DNA of 35,000 nt from Anaeromyces robustus (Eukaryota > Neocallimastigomycota > Neocallimastigomycetes > Neocallimastigales > Neocallimastigaceae): assembly GCA_002104895.1 (NCBI GenBank), contig MCFG01000514.1:1-35000 (forward strand). Direction: 5' to 3'. Of this stretch, positions 1 to 11,278 are shown in pieces; within the stretch, counting starts at the first letter, position 1, and every line of letters starts with the position of its first letter. Below the pieces are notes generated by a model. It was not told the origin of the DNA. It did no database searches and saw nothing but the letters and a program-made list of their open reading frames with translations. The translations under genes and the position numbers were made by a program.

Positions 1-920
1 ATTCTTTCTTTTTTACTAGTTTTCCCTTTATAATTATTTTTTTTTTCTTTAACCTTATCCATTTATTAATCTATAAAAAAAATATAAATAAATGAATAAT
101 AAACAGATTAAAAAAAAAATAAATAAATAAATAAAAAGAAAAAAAAGAAAAAGAAAAAGAAAAAGAAAAAAAAAGATTTATATATATAAAATATATATAT
201 AAATCATGTTTATATAATTATTAATTATAGAAAAAAATTATCGATATAGGATAATAATTTTTAATAATTAACTTGTTGAAATAATAAAAAAAAAGTTTTT
301 TTTCTTGCTATTTTGTTTTTCTTCAATTTCGTTAAGGAAATAAAGTAAAGAAAAAAAAAATGAAAAAAGAAAAAAAAAAAGTAATAATAATAATTACTCA
401 TTTTATAATTATTATTTGAATTTTTTTTTTTTCTTTCTTTTTTTTTTTTTTTTTTTAATTGGTATTAAATAAAAAAACTGTTGAATTATTTGGTTAGTTG
501 AGTTTGTTTGATTATTTTTGTTTTGATTTTATCATTTATCATTTTTTTTTAACAATATAATATATAATATAATATAAATATAATATAATATAATCCTACT
601 TATTAAAAATAAATAAGATTTTATATATTATATATTATATTATGGTTATATTGTTGTTATATTATTTATATAAATTTATTAAAGTAAGTATTAATTAGTT
701 ATTAGATTAAATAAAAAATATATTATATAAAAAAAATAAGGGTAATTAGATTATATATTATATATATTATTTATAAATTATGAATTAGTTAATTTAAGAG
801 AGTAAAAAAGAATTTTAAAAATAAAAAAAAAATTATAGAATTAAAAATAAAAGATGAAAATTAATGAAAAAATGAAAAAAAAAATGGGGAAAAAAAATAA
901 AAAAAAAAGGTAAAATACGT

Positions 921-952
<32 letters not shown>

Positions 953-2399
953 TTTATAAACAAATTATTTATAATTAAAAAGGTAAAAAAGAATAAAGTA
1001 GAAAGTAAAAAGTAAATAACAATTAAAATTAAAATTGGGTTTGAATAAAAAAAAAAATTAAAAATTAAAAATGAATAATAAAAAAAAAAAAAAAGAATAT
1101 ACAAACAATGATTAAACAATTATTAAAACAATATAAAAAATTTAACAAATGAATTAATTTTTTTTTTGGTTTTTTGTTTTTTGTTCTGTTTTTTGTTTTT
1201 GTTTTTGGTAATATTGAAAATTAAAAGGAAAAAAAAAAAAGAAAACACTTAAAATTATTATATAACTAAAAGATGTAAAAAAAAATATAATAATTAAAAA
1301 AAAAAAAATACGAGATTTCGTTTATATACATTTGTAAGAAAGAAAGAAAGAAAAAAAAAGTATGGGGATAATTTGGTTTTTGTTTTTTGTTTTTCTTTTC
1401 TTTTCTTTCTTATTATTTATAAATATTTTAGTGAATTATTATAATTATTTATTTATTTATTTTTAAATGAAATCTTTTTTTTTTTATCATTTAATTATTT
1501 TTTTGTTAGTATTAGTTATTATATTAAAAGAAAGCTTGTTTTTTTTTTTTTTTCAGTTAGTTTGTTTTGTTTTTTGTTTTGTTTTTTGAACTACAATTTT
1601 TTTATATTATTAAATTAGTAAAAATTTTATTTTTTTTTTTTTTTTAATTTATAAAAAAATTATTACTTTTTAAATTATTACTTTGTTTTCACAATTATTT
1701 TTTTTTAATACATATCTTTTTTTTTTTTTTAAAAATAAATATTATAAAAAAAATTATTTTATATATAAAATATATTATAAAAAATATAATATATACTAAT
1801 ATAAAATAGTAATAAAAGTTAGAATTTTTTTATATTTACAATAAATAATTTTATTTATTTTTTTCTTCTTTTTTTAAAAAAAAAAATAAAATTTGGGTAT
1901 GATTTAATATTTTTTTAATTTCTTTTTTTAATAAAAAACTTCCAGGTTATAAATTTATTCTTAATACTATAAATTATACGAAATTTTAACTAAAGAAAAT
2001 ACTATTTTTAAAAACTAAGAAAAAAAAATATCAACAAAAAAAAAATTAAATTTCTTTTTTGTTTTTATAATCTTTTTTTTTTCTTCATTTTTTAAATATA
2101 AAAAAATGTAGTACTTAAAATGAAATGAAAATAATATATTAAATTAGTATATGAAAAACAAAAGAATTAATAATATATTTTATTTATTATTAAAAAAAGA
2201 TATAATAAAAAATTTTAATTGAAAAAATGTAAAAAAAAAAAAAATATTATTTCTTTTTTTTTTCAATTATTTTTTTTATTATTTTATTATCTTTTTTTAT
2301 ATATATATTTATTCTTTTGTTGGTAAGGTTTTTAAAAAGTATATTAGCTATTATAATTATTTTTTTTTTTACTTAAAAAAAGGAAATAATTAGATTTCA
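1..2399. other. Gene-free A/T-rich spacer
   Basis: About 2.4 kb of nearly pure A/T with long poly-A and poly-T runs (for example 420-456, 918-955 and 1081-1094) and short TTTA or AAAT runs. A minus-strand open frame at 841-1119 reads almost only Phe, Ile, Lys and Leu from these homopolymers and is not a gene. I see no splice-flanked exon, RNA gene or transposon end. The first 60 bases have slightly more C and could belong to the flank of a gene outside the window, but nothing can be assigned. Confidence 0.6.
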
Positions 2400-3020
2400 T
2401 ATTTTATTTTTATTCCTTTATTCCTTTTCCAAACGTAATGGCTTAAAACGTTGAGCGCTAGTGTTTTATGTTTTATGTTTTTGTTTTTTTTTGTTTGTTT
2501 GTTTTTTATGCATGTAAAATTGATTATCCATTGATAAAGGCATCTTGCTTTTCTTTATATTGGAGAAAAACAAATGATTAAATAAATTAAATTTATATAT
2601 CCAGTTTAAATAATAGAAAAAATATGAAATTTTTATATTTTTAAACAATGTTTTAAAACAAAGTTCCAATATATAAAAATTCAAACAAGTTACTGAACTA
2701 TACAGATTATTTCTATGATATTTTTTTATTCCTCAATGCAACCATATTTAAAATAAATTTAGAATATTAATAATTCCATAAAGAAATTATTTTTCCTTTG
2801 CTTAAAATATGACTTTTTTATTTCACTTTTTTTCTTTTTTTTTTTATTACTACGAATTATAAACAATAAATTATATTAAGATTAATTATGGTTTCTTATA
2901 TTATGATAGTTTTTTTTATAACTTTTATATTTTTCATTAATTAATTTGTTTTTCAATTTCTGTAACCATTTCCTAATATAAAAATTATACAGGATTGAAT
3001 TTATATAACAAATTAATTAA
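2400..3020 (-). other. Unrecognised coding-like patch, possibly a gene relic
   Basis: This stretch has more G and C than its surroundings and, read on the minus strand, gives non-repetitive peptide segments containing Trp, Met, Cys and Pro. Examples are RKWLQKLKNKLINEKY near 2980-2925, SKMPLSMDNQFYM near 2560-2510 and SAQRFKPLRLEKE near 2455-2415. The segments are interrupted and lie in more than one frame, so they are either exons of a gene I cannot assemble or the remains of one. No family was recognised. It lies downstream of the small gene at 3174-3428 on the same strand, so part of it could simply be that gene's 3' UTR. Confidence 0.25.
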
Positions 3021-3173
3021 TGTTTAATAAATATTTTAGGTATGTATGAAAAAAATTGATTATAAACATATGATATATCATTTGCTTAAATTTTGTTTCT
3101 TTTCCATTATATGATATGATTATATTTGTTAATAATAGGGTGGGTAATATAGAAAAGAAAAAGAGTGAATTTC

Positions 3174-3428
3174 TTAAGCAAGGATTGGATAATTATGAAG
3201 TCTATTGGTATCATTAGTTGTTGTTGTAGAAGCGCTGGATGCAGCAGCATTAGTAGAGGCAGCAGCATAAAGCTTGGTATATTCTCTCTTCATATCTAAA
3301 CGATACTGCATAATTTCTGATGCAATTTTAAAGTTTACTTTAACTGTTGGAACGCATTTTCTGTCATAATATTCGTTTGGGTGAGTGTAGAGAATTTCAA
3401 TATTTTCACTAAAGTTAACTGACTTCAT
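3174..3428 (-). CDS. Small protein with PP1-docking-like motif (84 aa)
   Basis: Single exon, ATG at 3428, stop TAA at 3174-3176, 84 residues. The A-rich context before the ATG is ordinary for this genome and there is no upstream in-frame extension. The N-terminus KSVNF (residues 2-6) fits the RVxF protein-phosphatase-1 docking consensus ([KR]-x(0,1)-[VI]-x-[FW]) and is followed by SENIEILYTHPNEYYDRKC. Short fungal proteins with a VxFS segment followed by a Y-T/S-x-x-EYDR block are familiar to me as a motif pattern, often without a defined function. Residues 28-53 form a Lys/Arg-rich, probably helical segment. The C-terminus is low complexity (Ala/Ser-rich about 55-66, then four Thr) ending NYPILA. 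There is no signal peptide or membrane span. A cytosolic or nuclear PP1-binding role is inference from one short motif. Its composition clearly exceeds that of the flanking spacer, so I trust it as a gene more than I trust the function. Confidence 0.7.
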   Translation of the reverse strand: MKSVNFSENIEILYTHPNEYYDRKCVPTVKVNFKIASEIMQYRLDMKREYTKLYAAASTNAAASSASTTTTNDTNRLHNYPILA

Positions 3429-5191
3429 TTTGATTATATATTTTATTATATTTTTTTTGTTATTATGTTCTAAATTTAAAAAAGTTTGGATAGTATTTTT
3501 TGTTTTTTGATTTTTTATTTTTTGTTATTGTTTTTTTTTTTTGTTTGATTGTTGTTTATTATTTTATTATATTACTTCAAAAGTCTATTTTGGTTTTTTT
3601 TTTTTTTGTGTGTGTGTTCTATTAGAATTTTAATTATTTTTTACTTACAAAGTCTATTAATAAATACTCATTTAAAAACGTTATTTATACAAAAAAAGTT
3701 TAATAAGCGTAATATTTTTAAAAAAAAAACTTTTAAATATATTATACTTTATATATTATTTTCATAAATAAAAAAGTATTTTTATTTTTTAAAAAAAAAT
3801 TAAAATGAATTGTTTTAATATTATTAGTTTTTATATTGTTTTATTATTTTAATTATTGTTTTAGTTTTTTTATTATCTTTTTATTTATTTTTAATATTTT
3901 TGTCTGATTGACTCTCTTATTTTAATACTTCGTTTAAAAATTTGAAATAACTAAACTAAATTTATTTAATAATTTTTGAAAAATGATAAAATAAATTTTT
4001 TAAAAAAAAAAAAAATTTTTTATCTATTTATATTTTTTTTGGAATTGACATAAACGTTGATAAATTTTATTATTAAATAATTATTAAATAATTATTAAAA
4101 TATAAAAATTAAAACAAAAAGAATAAATTTTTTATATGTCACTCATTAATTTAATAATTATGGATTCAATATATTAGAATATATTTTCCATTTAAACTAA
4201 TATAAAATTTTAATTATTTTTTTTATTATTTCAATATTAAATATATATAAATAATATATAGCAATAATTTATAAAAAAAATTTTTTTTATTATTATAATA
4301 AAAAATTATATTATATAATATATAAGTAATATATTATTAATATTTATTTTTTAATTGATAAATTTATATTATAATATAATAATTTTATTTTCAAATTGTA
4401 AAAAAAAAAAAAAAAAAATTTAATCTATTAATAATTATACATATATAATTTATATTATCATATATATAAAACCATATATATTATAATATATTAATTTATA
4501 TAACTTTATTTGTATTGAGTTTCTATTGAATTTTTTAAAAAAAAAAAATATTTATTATTTATATTAAAAATATCCATTATATGTAAACATTATTATATAA
4601 TATAAAAAATAATATAAATAATAAATATTTAATATTTTCTTTAATTAAGCTAATAAACTTATTATTACAATTCAATTCACAAATATATTAACAATTAATT
4701 ATGTCATATATTAAAATTATATCAAAAATTTTAAAATCCTACTTTATATTAATGGATAGTCAATACTCTATAATATACACTATATATATTATAGTATAGT
4801 GTAATATATTCGAATTTATAATTAATATTATAATAAATTTTAATTTTTATTGGATAATATATTCATATAGAGTATAAATTATTATAATATATTACAATAT
4901 AATACTATAGTATTTAAATATTATGTGAAAAACTTCAAAAATAAATGTATTATTTTTTATATAAATAAATTGAATACTTTGATTTATAATATATTAGAAT
5001 ATATTATAAATTTTAAAAAATTGATGCCACCAATTTTAATAAGAACTTCTTTATATAACAGCTTTATCAACATTTGTTTATATATTATCCAATATATTAA
5101 TAATATATAATACATATATTAAATTTAATAAAAATATTTATTACAATATTATTGTTTTTATATAAATATTTTGATGATAAAAATAATTTGA
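3429..5191. other. A/T-rich spacer upstream of the small gene
   Basis: 3429-3560 is T-rich on the plus strand, hence an A-rich leader/promoter region for the minus-strand gene ending at 3428. Beyond it the sequence is almost only A and T, with alternating TA stretches, an A-tract/T-tract junction near 4005-4020 and a hairpin-forming repeat at 4776-4803. Short open frames at 3549-3767 and 4925-5110 (plus) are low-complexity Ile/Leu/Phe/Asn readings of this DNA and are not called as genes. Confidence 0.6.
4776..4803. repeat. Inverted repeat, 9-bp arms
   Basis: TACACTATA at 4776-4784 pairs perfectly with TATAGTGTA at 4795-4803 across a 10-base A/T loop. A looser inverted match lies outside it (ACTCTATA near 4765-4772 against TATAGAGT near 4867-4874). 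It could form a hairpin or be a remnant of a small terminal-inverted-repeat element; no target-site duplication was found. Confidence 0.5.
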
Positions 5192-5197
5192 AATGAT

Positions 5198-5436
5198 ATT
5201 TATTATTATTATTTATTATTTATTATTTATTATTTATTATTTATTATTTATTATTTATTATTTACTATTTATTATTTACTATGTATTATTTATTATTTAT
5301 TATTTATTATTTATTATTTATTTATTTATTATTTATATTTATATGTTTATTTATTTGTTTATTTATTATTTATTTATTTATTTATTATTTATTTATTTAT
5401 TTATTTATTATTTATTTATTTATTTATTTATTTAAA
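5198..5436. repeat. Heptamer and tetramer simple repeat (TTATTTA / TTTA)
   Basis: About 240 bases of interrupted TTATTTA units passing into TTTA units. A plus-strand open frame here (5193-5435) reads only Ile, Leu, Phe and Tyr and is a by-product of the repeat. Confidence 0.9.
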
Positions 5437-5753
5437 AATATATAAAATATTCATTATAAAAAAAAATCAATAAATAAAAAAATAATATTATAATATATTA
5501 TATAAGGGATGAACCGTATATTTAAATGATAAATCATTTCATTAACATTCATTATTAAATAATAATTAGATAATAATAAAAATTAATTATTAATTAATTA
5601 TTATTATTTGATTACCTTTTTATAATTTATTTATTTATATATTTATTTATTTATTCTTTTATTAATTTATTTATTTACTTTTAATTCAATCTTTCACTTA
5701 TTTAAACTATTTTATTATTTAGATTTTCCATAATTAGTAAAAACCATGTAGTA
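5437..5753. other. A/T spacer between simple repeats
   Basis: Mixed A/T sequence with degenerate TTTA and TTAA units. The only G/C-containing point is a short block near 5507-5516. No gene or element is recognisable. Confidence 0.6.
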
Positions 5754-5756
5754 AAT

Positions 5757-5847
<91 letters not shown>
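5754..5847. repeat. (TTTA)n microsatellite
   Basis: About 23 nearly uninterrupted TTTA units. The high purity suggests recent slippage compared with the degenerate copies around it. Confidence 0.95.
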
Positions 5848-5848
<1 letters not shown>

Positions 5849-6320
5849 AAAGTATCAAAATAAATATTATATAAACAATTTTAACTCGTTGATTTGTTAA
5901 CAACCATTTAAGTTATTATCCTTAAGAAAATATGACTTTTCTTATTTTTTTTTTATCAAATGAATTTTATAGTTAATACAACATAGATATCATCATTAGC
6001 CATAATTAAATATGTAAATAATACATTTATTATATTAAATAATTGCATTCATGAATAATCCTAAATTTTATTGTTTATTTCCTTTTTTTTTACTTATTTA
6101 TATAATATAACCAGTTATTACTTAATAATATGACCATATTTTCTTTTTTCTTATCTGTTGTTTTATATTAAAATAATAAAATAATATAAATAGATAATAA
6201 AATTTTTTTGAATTTTAAACTTGATATATGTAGTGAATGACAAAAAAAGTAATATTAAAATTTTTCCTATTCTACAATTATTTAAAAGTCAGTGACTTTG
6301 AAAGGACATTTTCATTAAAT
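5848..6320. other. Spacer with a small palindrome
   Basis: A slightly more complex stretch. AAAGTCA and TGACTTT, 7-bp arms around a single G, form an odd-length palindrome at 6285-6299. Minus-strand reading near 5920-6010 gives a short peptide beginning MANDDIYVV that ends quickly. No gene is supported. Confidence 0.5.
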
Positions 6321-6398
6321 GAATTTAAAAAACAGACTAAACAAAATTATATATTAAACGAATTTAAAGAACAGACTAAACAAAATTATATATTAATT
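6321..6398. repeat. Two-copy tandem duplication, 39-bp period
   Basis: The 39-base unit at 6321-6359 is repeated at 6360-6398, with one internal mismatch and some divergence at the end. Both copies contain AACAGACTAAACAAAATTAT. The similarity implies a recent duplication. Confidence 0.9.
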
Positions 6399-6601
6399 GA
6401 ATTATTTAAAAAATAAAAATAAAAAAAAAGACTGATAAAGTTAATATAAAAAATTAACATTTCTATAAAAATAGACTTAAAATTTTATCTATCTTTTTTT
6501 TTTTCCTTATTATTTTATTTTTTATGCCTAAATAAGTAGTAGTCATTTGATCTTGATTTATTAAAAAAAAAATATAAAACCTTTTTTGTTTGTTTTGTGT
6601 C

Positions 6602-6643
6602 TAAATATATATAACATAAAGTTAAATATATATAACATAAAGT
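6602..6643. repeat. Two-copy tandem duplication, 21-bp period
   Basis: The unit at 6602-6622 is repeated exactly at 6623-6643; both end in ATAACATAAAGT. Confidence 0.9.
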
Positions 6644-6687
6644 TAAAAAGTAGAATTGATGGAATGAACTATTATGATATATAAAAC

Positions 6688-6690
<3 letters not shown>

Positions 6691-6741
<51 letters not shown>
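6691..6741. repeat. (TTA)n microsatellite
   Basis: About 17 uninterrupted trinucleotide units, followed by a less A/T-rich segment (ACTACCCACCATC) just beyond. Confidence 0.95.
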
Positions 6742-6742
<1 letters not shown>

Positions 6743-6791
6743 TTACTTAAACTACCCACCATCAATAAACTATGCTAATTTAATTAACTAG

Positions 6792-6837
6792 AATAATTCT
6801 TTTTTTTTATACAACTGTATAGAAAAAAAGAATTATT
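6792..6837. repeat. 22-bp inverted repeat (strong hairpin)
   Basis: The arm at 6792-6813 is the reverse complement of the arm at 6816-6837 with one mismatch, which would be a G-U pair in RNA. Only two bases lie between the arms. This is one of the longest near-perfect hairpins in the window and contains G/C positions, so it is not a trivial A/T palindrome. It could be a collapsed MITE-like element or a DNA cruciform site; no coding context is visible. Confidence 0.8.
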
Positions 6838-6911
6838 TTTAGTACTCAGACATTTAAATTAGTTTATTACTTAAAATATATTATTTAATATACTATTATT
6901 TAATAATATTC

Positions 6912-6966
6912 TATTTATTTATTTATTTATTTATCTATTCATTTATTTATTTATTTATTTATCTAT

Positions 6967-7029
<63 letters not shown>
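6912..7029. repeat. (TTTA)n microsatellite, interrupted
   Basis: About 29 units with three single-base interruptions (two TCTA units and a TTCA) in the first half and a pure second half. Confidence 0.95.
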
Positions 7030-7042
7030 CTTTTTTTATTTA

Positions 7043-7097
7043 AGGTTTTTTATTAATATAAAAAATTTATATTAATAAAATATATTAATAAAAACCT
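7043..7097. repeat. Inverted repeat, about 17-bp arms
   Basis: The arm at 7043-7060 pairs with 7081-7097 with one length difference in the T-run. The 20-base spacer contains a further partial copy of the right arm. It lies 206 bases from the hairpin at 6792-6837, so the two may have a common origin. Confidence 0.7.
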
Positions 7098-7190
7098 AAA
7101 AATGAAAAGTGACCTCACCTTAAACATGGTTAGACTATTCTTAGATCATAGATATATAAGATATGGTCAGACGAGTCGTCTTTAATTTAA
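7098..7190. other. Less A/T-rich patch of unknown nature
   Basis: A short island containing GTGACCTCACC near 7109 and an odd-length perfect palindrome AGACGAGTCGTCT at 7170-7182. No open frame, tRNA fold or known element is recognisable. It may be a remnant of an element whose ends include the neighbouring hairpins. Confidence 0.35.
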
Positions 7191-7440
7191 ATATTTATTA
7201 TTTATTATTCATTTATCTATTTATTTATTTATTTATCTATTTATTATTTTTTATTTGTTTGTTATTATTTATTATTATTTATTATTTGTTATTTATTTAT
7301 TTATTATACTATTATTCATTTATAAAAAAATGATGCAAAAAATAAATAAGTAAATGAATAAATAATAAATAAATAAAATTATAAATTAATTATATAAATT
7401 AAATAATAAATAAATAAATAAATAAATTTATCAATTCATA
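7191..7440. repeat. Degenerate TTTA / AAAT simple repeats
   Basis: Mixed TTTA, TTATTTA and then AAAT units on either side of position 7320. The change from T-rich to A-rich makes the block roughly self-complementary. Confidence 0.8.
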
Positions 7441-8071
7441 TTATTTGTTTTATATTCCATGTAATAATTAATGTTTTAGTGGCAATTTTAATTATTTCAT
7501 AATAAAATAATAAATGTTAAAAGGTGTTCACCTGAGCATCTGAATTTAAATATTAAATTAAAATAAAAAAAAAAAAAAACAAATAAATAAGTGGTCTCAA
7601 TATTTGTTTTGTTTTTTAATCCAACGGGTGAATTAAAAAACAAATTAATTATAAACATATATATAAAACAATATATATAATAATAATTTCTAAATTTTGC
7701 TATTAATAGGTAATTAGATTATGTTATGTCATCCATATTTAATAAACTTTGAATGAATAAAAAATAATAAATATAATATATAAATAATTTATATAATTAA
7801 AAGTATAATGATTAATAAAGGATACTAAATATTTAGTATGATTTTGTTTGTTTTAACATGTTTATTTTATTATTTTTTTTTAATTATTATTATTCATTTA
7901 TTCATTATTTTCATTTATTTGCTATTATCATCAGCTTCAAAAAAATGATTTTCATTTGATTTTTCCTTTCAATTTTTGTTTAGTGACAAACCGTTTTTAA
8001 TTAAAATTTTCCTAACAATATAAAAAATTCAATGAACATGGAAAATTAAACATATAATAAATTAATTAATT

Positions 8072-8072
<1 letters not shown>
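7441..8072. other. Spacer with small palindrome
   Basis: A/T-rich, with AGGTGTTCACCT (5-bp arms around TT) at about 7521-7532 followed by GAGCATCTG, and a short G/C-containing block near 7620. No gene is recognisable. Confidence 0.5.
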
Positions 8073-8108
<36 letters not shown>

Positions 8109-8161
8109 TATATTTATTTATATATTTATTTATTTATTTATTTATTATTTATTTATTATTT
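8073..8161. repeat. (TTTA)n microsatellite with TATA interruptions
   Basis: About 22 units, interrupted twice by TATA and ending in TTATTTA units. Confidence 0.9.
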
Positions 8162-10380
8162 ATGATATAATATATATTATATATTTATTAATTATTTATT
8201 ATTTATATATTAATTAGTATAATTTTATTTTATATGACTGGTAACGGAAAATTTCGAATTAATTTTTTTTGAGTTAAAAATAATATATTTATTATATATT
8301 AACATTATAATTAAACTTTATATTATAATATATTATAATTAAATATTTTTATTTGTTACTTTGTATTAAAAAATATATTAAATAGTTAATGAAAATATAA
8401 TAACAATATTTTTTTTAATAAATTTAAGGGTTAAAATAATTAATTAACATTTAATAACTTTTTTTATTTTAAAAAAAATAATTTTTAAACATATTCAAAT
8501 TATATTTAATTCAAAAAAAATAAAAAATAAAAAATTAAAAAATAAAAATAGAAAAACATAAAAACAACTATCCATTATTTACATTATATTAAAAAAGTTT
8601 TAGTTTTATTTTTATGTTTTAATAAATATTAATAACATTAATAATAACAATAATAAAAATTAATATGCAAATTATTTATATAATATTCATTTTTAATATT
8701 TTTAATATAAAAATGAAAAATAGCCGTTATTAAAGGAATGAGATTTTTATTTTAAAAGTCAGTTGAGTTTTAAATACTAATTAATTATTATGGAGAAAAT
8801 AAAAGTAATAAAAAGTAAAATATATTTTTTTGTTTTGTTTTGTTTTATCTTTATGGTTACTATTGTTTATAATTTAAAAGAAAAAAAAAAAAAAAAAGAA
8901 GTTAATTTAAAATATAATAATTTAGATTATAATTATAACAGTAATAATTGTTAATTATTAAAAAACATGATAAAGAAAATTATGAATAGAATGACATAAT
9001 TTATAATTATTTTAAACTTTATTTTGAAATTATATTACGTTATATGTAAACAAATAATAATAAAAATTAAGTTAATAAAGTAATAAGATCTTTTGATATA
9101 ATAAATATCACAACAGAAGTTATATTATTACATGACGTTGTCTCTTTTTTTTTTCTCATTATCCTTTTTTTTTTTTAGTATACACAAAATTAGGCAGTTT
9201 AAAAAAAAAGAAGATTAAATTATTATGGTTAAAAGAGATCATCGATAATAAGTTATAAAAAAAAATTTTTTTTTAGTTGTAACAAACTTTTTTACAATAT
9301 TATAATTATTAAAATTGTAAATAAAAAAAGTAAATAAAACATTCCATATAATTTTTACTATTTTTATTATTAAATATAATATTTAGTTTATAATTGTATA
9401 AATGAGTATACATAAAGTAGAATATAAATATCTATGATTTAAGTTATTATATAACTAAAACCTAAAATATACTTTTTTATTATAAAATGATTTTCTATCT
9501 ATTCTTATCTCTTTAAATAATCTATTTTTTTTTATTATAAAAAAGTATTATTGGTCTTAAAAGTACCATAATTAGAATTTTTTTTTGACTACATCAAATG
9601 TGACCATTTAAGAATATTCAATTATTTTTAAAATAATAAATAAAAAAGGACATAAACTTAGAATTGAAATTAAGAACAAAAGAATTATTATATTATATAT
9701 AATATAAATATATATAAATAATTTATATATAATTAAAATGAATGAATTATGTAAATAAAATTTTGAATATATAATATTTTATTAATAATAAAATATAATG
9801 TAATATAATATATAATTATATAATAATTAAATATAGTATATTATATTATTATATATTGCAAATTTTATATTTAATATTTTAAAATTTTTATGACTTTCAT
9901 ATTTTTATAATTCCAAAATATATAAATGATTTAAAAATATAATACAATATAATATATTATATTAAAGTTCAAAACAATATTATAAATATATTAATATTGT
10001 ATTATTATATATAATATACATATAAAAATATAATAATTTAATTTAAAAATATAAAAATTTAATTTACAAATTTTAAACTTTAAAAGTTAGTAATTTTTTT
10101 TTTTTTTTTTTTTACAAAATAAGTATTTTAATTATATACCAAAAAGTAAAAAATCCGTTTTATGGTAGTTATGTACTACAAAAAAATATATAATTTTTAA
10201 TTATCCTTATTATTAAATAATTTTTTATACAAAATTTTTACATAAAATATATATAAATTAAAGTTTAATTACAATAATGTATACCATTGTTGTACAAATG
10301 TCATTTTATATATTTATATTGATAAATTTAAACTATTACTATATTTGTACATTTTTAAAAATATTTGTTTCTGGTACTTT
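8162..10380. other. A/T desert
   Basis: Over 2.2 kb of nearly pure A/T with scattered A- and T-runs and a perfect A9T9 junction at 9257-9274. A mildly more complex stretch at 9110-9250 includes ACATGACGTTGTCTC and a pyrimidine tract ending in TTTTTTAG, which could resemble a splice acceptor, but no exon follows it. No gene is supported. Confidence 0.55.
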
Positions 10381-10900
10381 TTATTATAAATGAATAGCTA
10401 AATGAATAAACAAATAAATATGTAAATAAATAATCAATAAAAAAATAATTTAAAATATTAAATAAATAATTGAAATATTTAAATAAATAATACATATTTA
10501 AATAAATAAAAAGTAAATAAATAAAAATATATATATAAATAAATATGTAAATAAATATTCAATAAATAATTTAAAATATTAAATAAATAATTGAAATATT
10601 TAAATAAATAATACATATTTAAATAAATAAAAAATAAATAAATAAATAAAAATATATATATAAATAAATATGTAAATAAATAATTGAAATATTTAAATAA
10701 ATAATACATATTTAAATAAATAAAAAATAAATAAATAAATAAAAATATATATATAAATAAATATGTAAATAAATAATACATATTTAAATAAATAAAAAAT
10801 AAATAAATAAATATATATATATAAATATGTAAATAAATATTCAATAAATAATTTAAAATATTAAATAAATAATTGAAATATTTAAATAAATAATACATAT

Positions 10901-10901
<1 letters not shown>
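10381..10901. repeat. Higher-order A/T tandem repeat
   Basis: A block containing TTGAAATATTTAAATAAATA begins at 10470, 10591, 10684 and 10873, separated by AAAT and TA runs. A further partial block near 10770 lacks the first part. Spacing of 121, 93 and 189 bases shows nested duplication and loss instead of simple slippage. A 139-codon minus-strand open frame through it reads only Tyr, Leu, Phe, Ile and Asn and is an artefact. Confidence 0.85.
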
Positions 10902-10988
<87 letters not shown>

Positions 10989-10990
10989 AT
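10902..10990. repeat. (AAAT)n microsatellite
   Basis: About 22 pure units, on the opposite strand sense to the other large TTTA arrays, directly abutting the higher-order repeat. Confidence 0.95.
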
Positions 10991-11022
10991 GTGTAAAGTC
11001 AGGATATTAATATTTAATATAT

Positions 11023-11154
11023 TTATATATTATATGTTAATTGTAGTTTTAAGGCTGTTTTTGCTATCTTTTTTTGGGTAAATTGACTTATTCTTAATAA
11101 ATGAACATATATGGAAATTTGATCATTTCCAAAGTATTTTTTAAATAATATACC
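11023..11154 (-). other. Unrecognised coding-like segment (43 codons)
   Basis: A minus-strand frame open for 43 codons with balanced composition, including YFGNDQISIYVHLL and SQFTQKKIAKTALKLQL. Open frames of this complexity are rare in the surrounding A/T DNA. There is no ATG-led start and no clear acceptor at its 5' end, so it may be an exon fragment or relic. I recognise no family. Confidence 0.3.
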
Positions 11155-11248
11155 TTATGACAAATGACTAAAATATTATTGATTATCTTTTATTGCCGAT
11201 GGTTTTTTTTTTGTTTTTTTTTTTTTTTAACATTAAACAATTCAAAAA

Positions 11249-11278
11249 ATGGACACAGAATATATTAATAGTTTAAAA
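11249..11278 (+). other. Candidate orphan first exon
   Basis: After a long T-rich tract, an ATG in A-rich context starts MDTEYINSLK, followed at once by a donor-like GTATGA. The arrangement (T-tract, A-rich leader, short N-terminal exon, GT) resembles the first exon proposed for the WDR70 gene at 22551. No downstream exon was found, so this is weak. Confidence 0.2.

Noticed and set aside
841-1119. Hydrophobic 92-codon minus-strand frame
   Set aside because: Translation of poly-A/T tracts only.
10479-10898. 139-codon minus-strand open frame
   Set aside because: It reads only Tyr, Leu, Phe, Ile and Asn from AAAT/TA tandem repeats; no coding composition.
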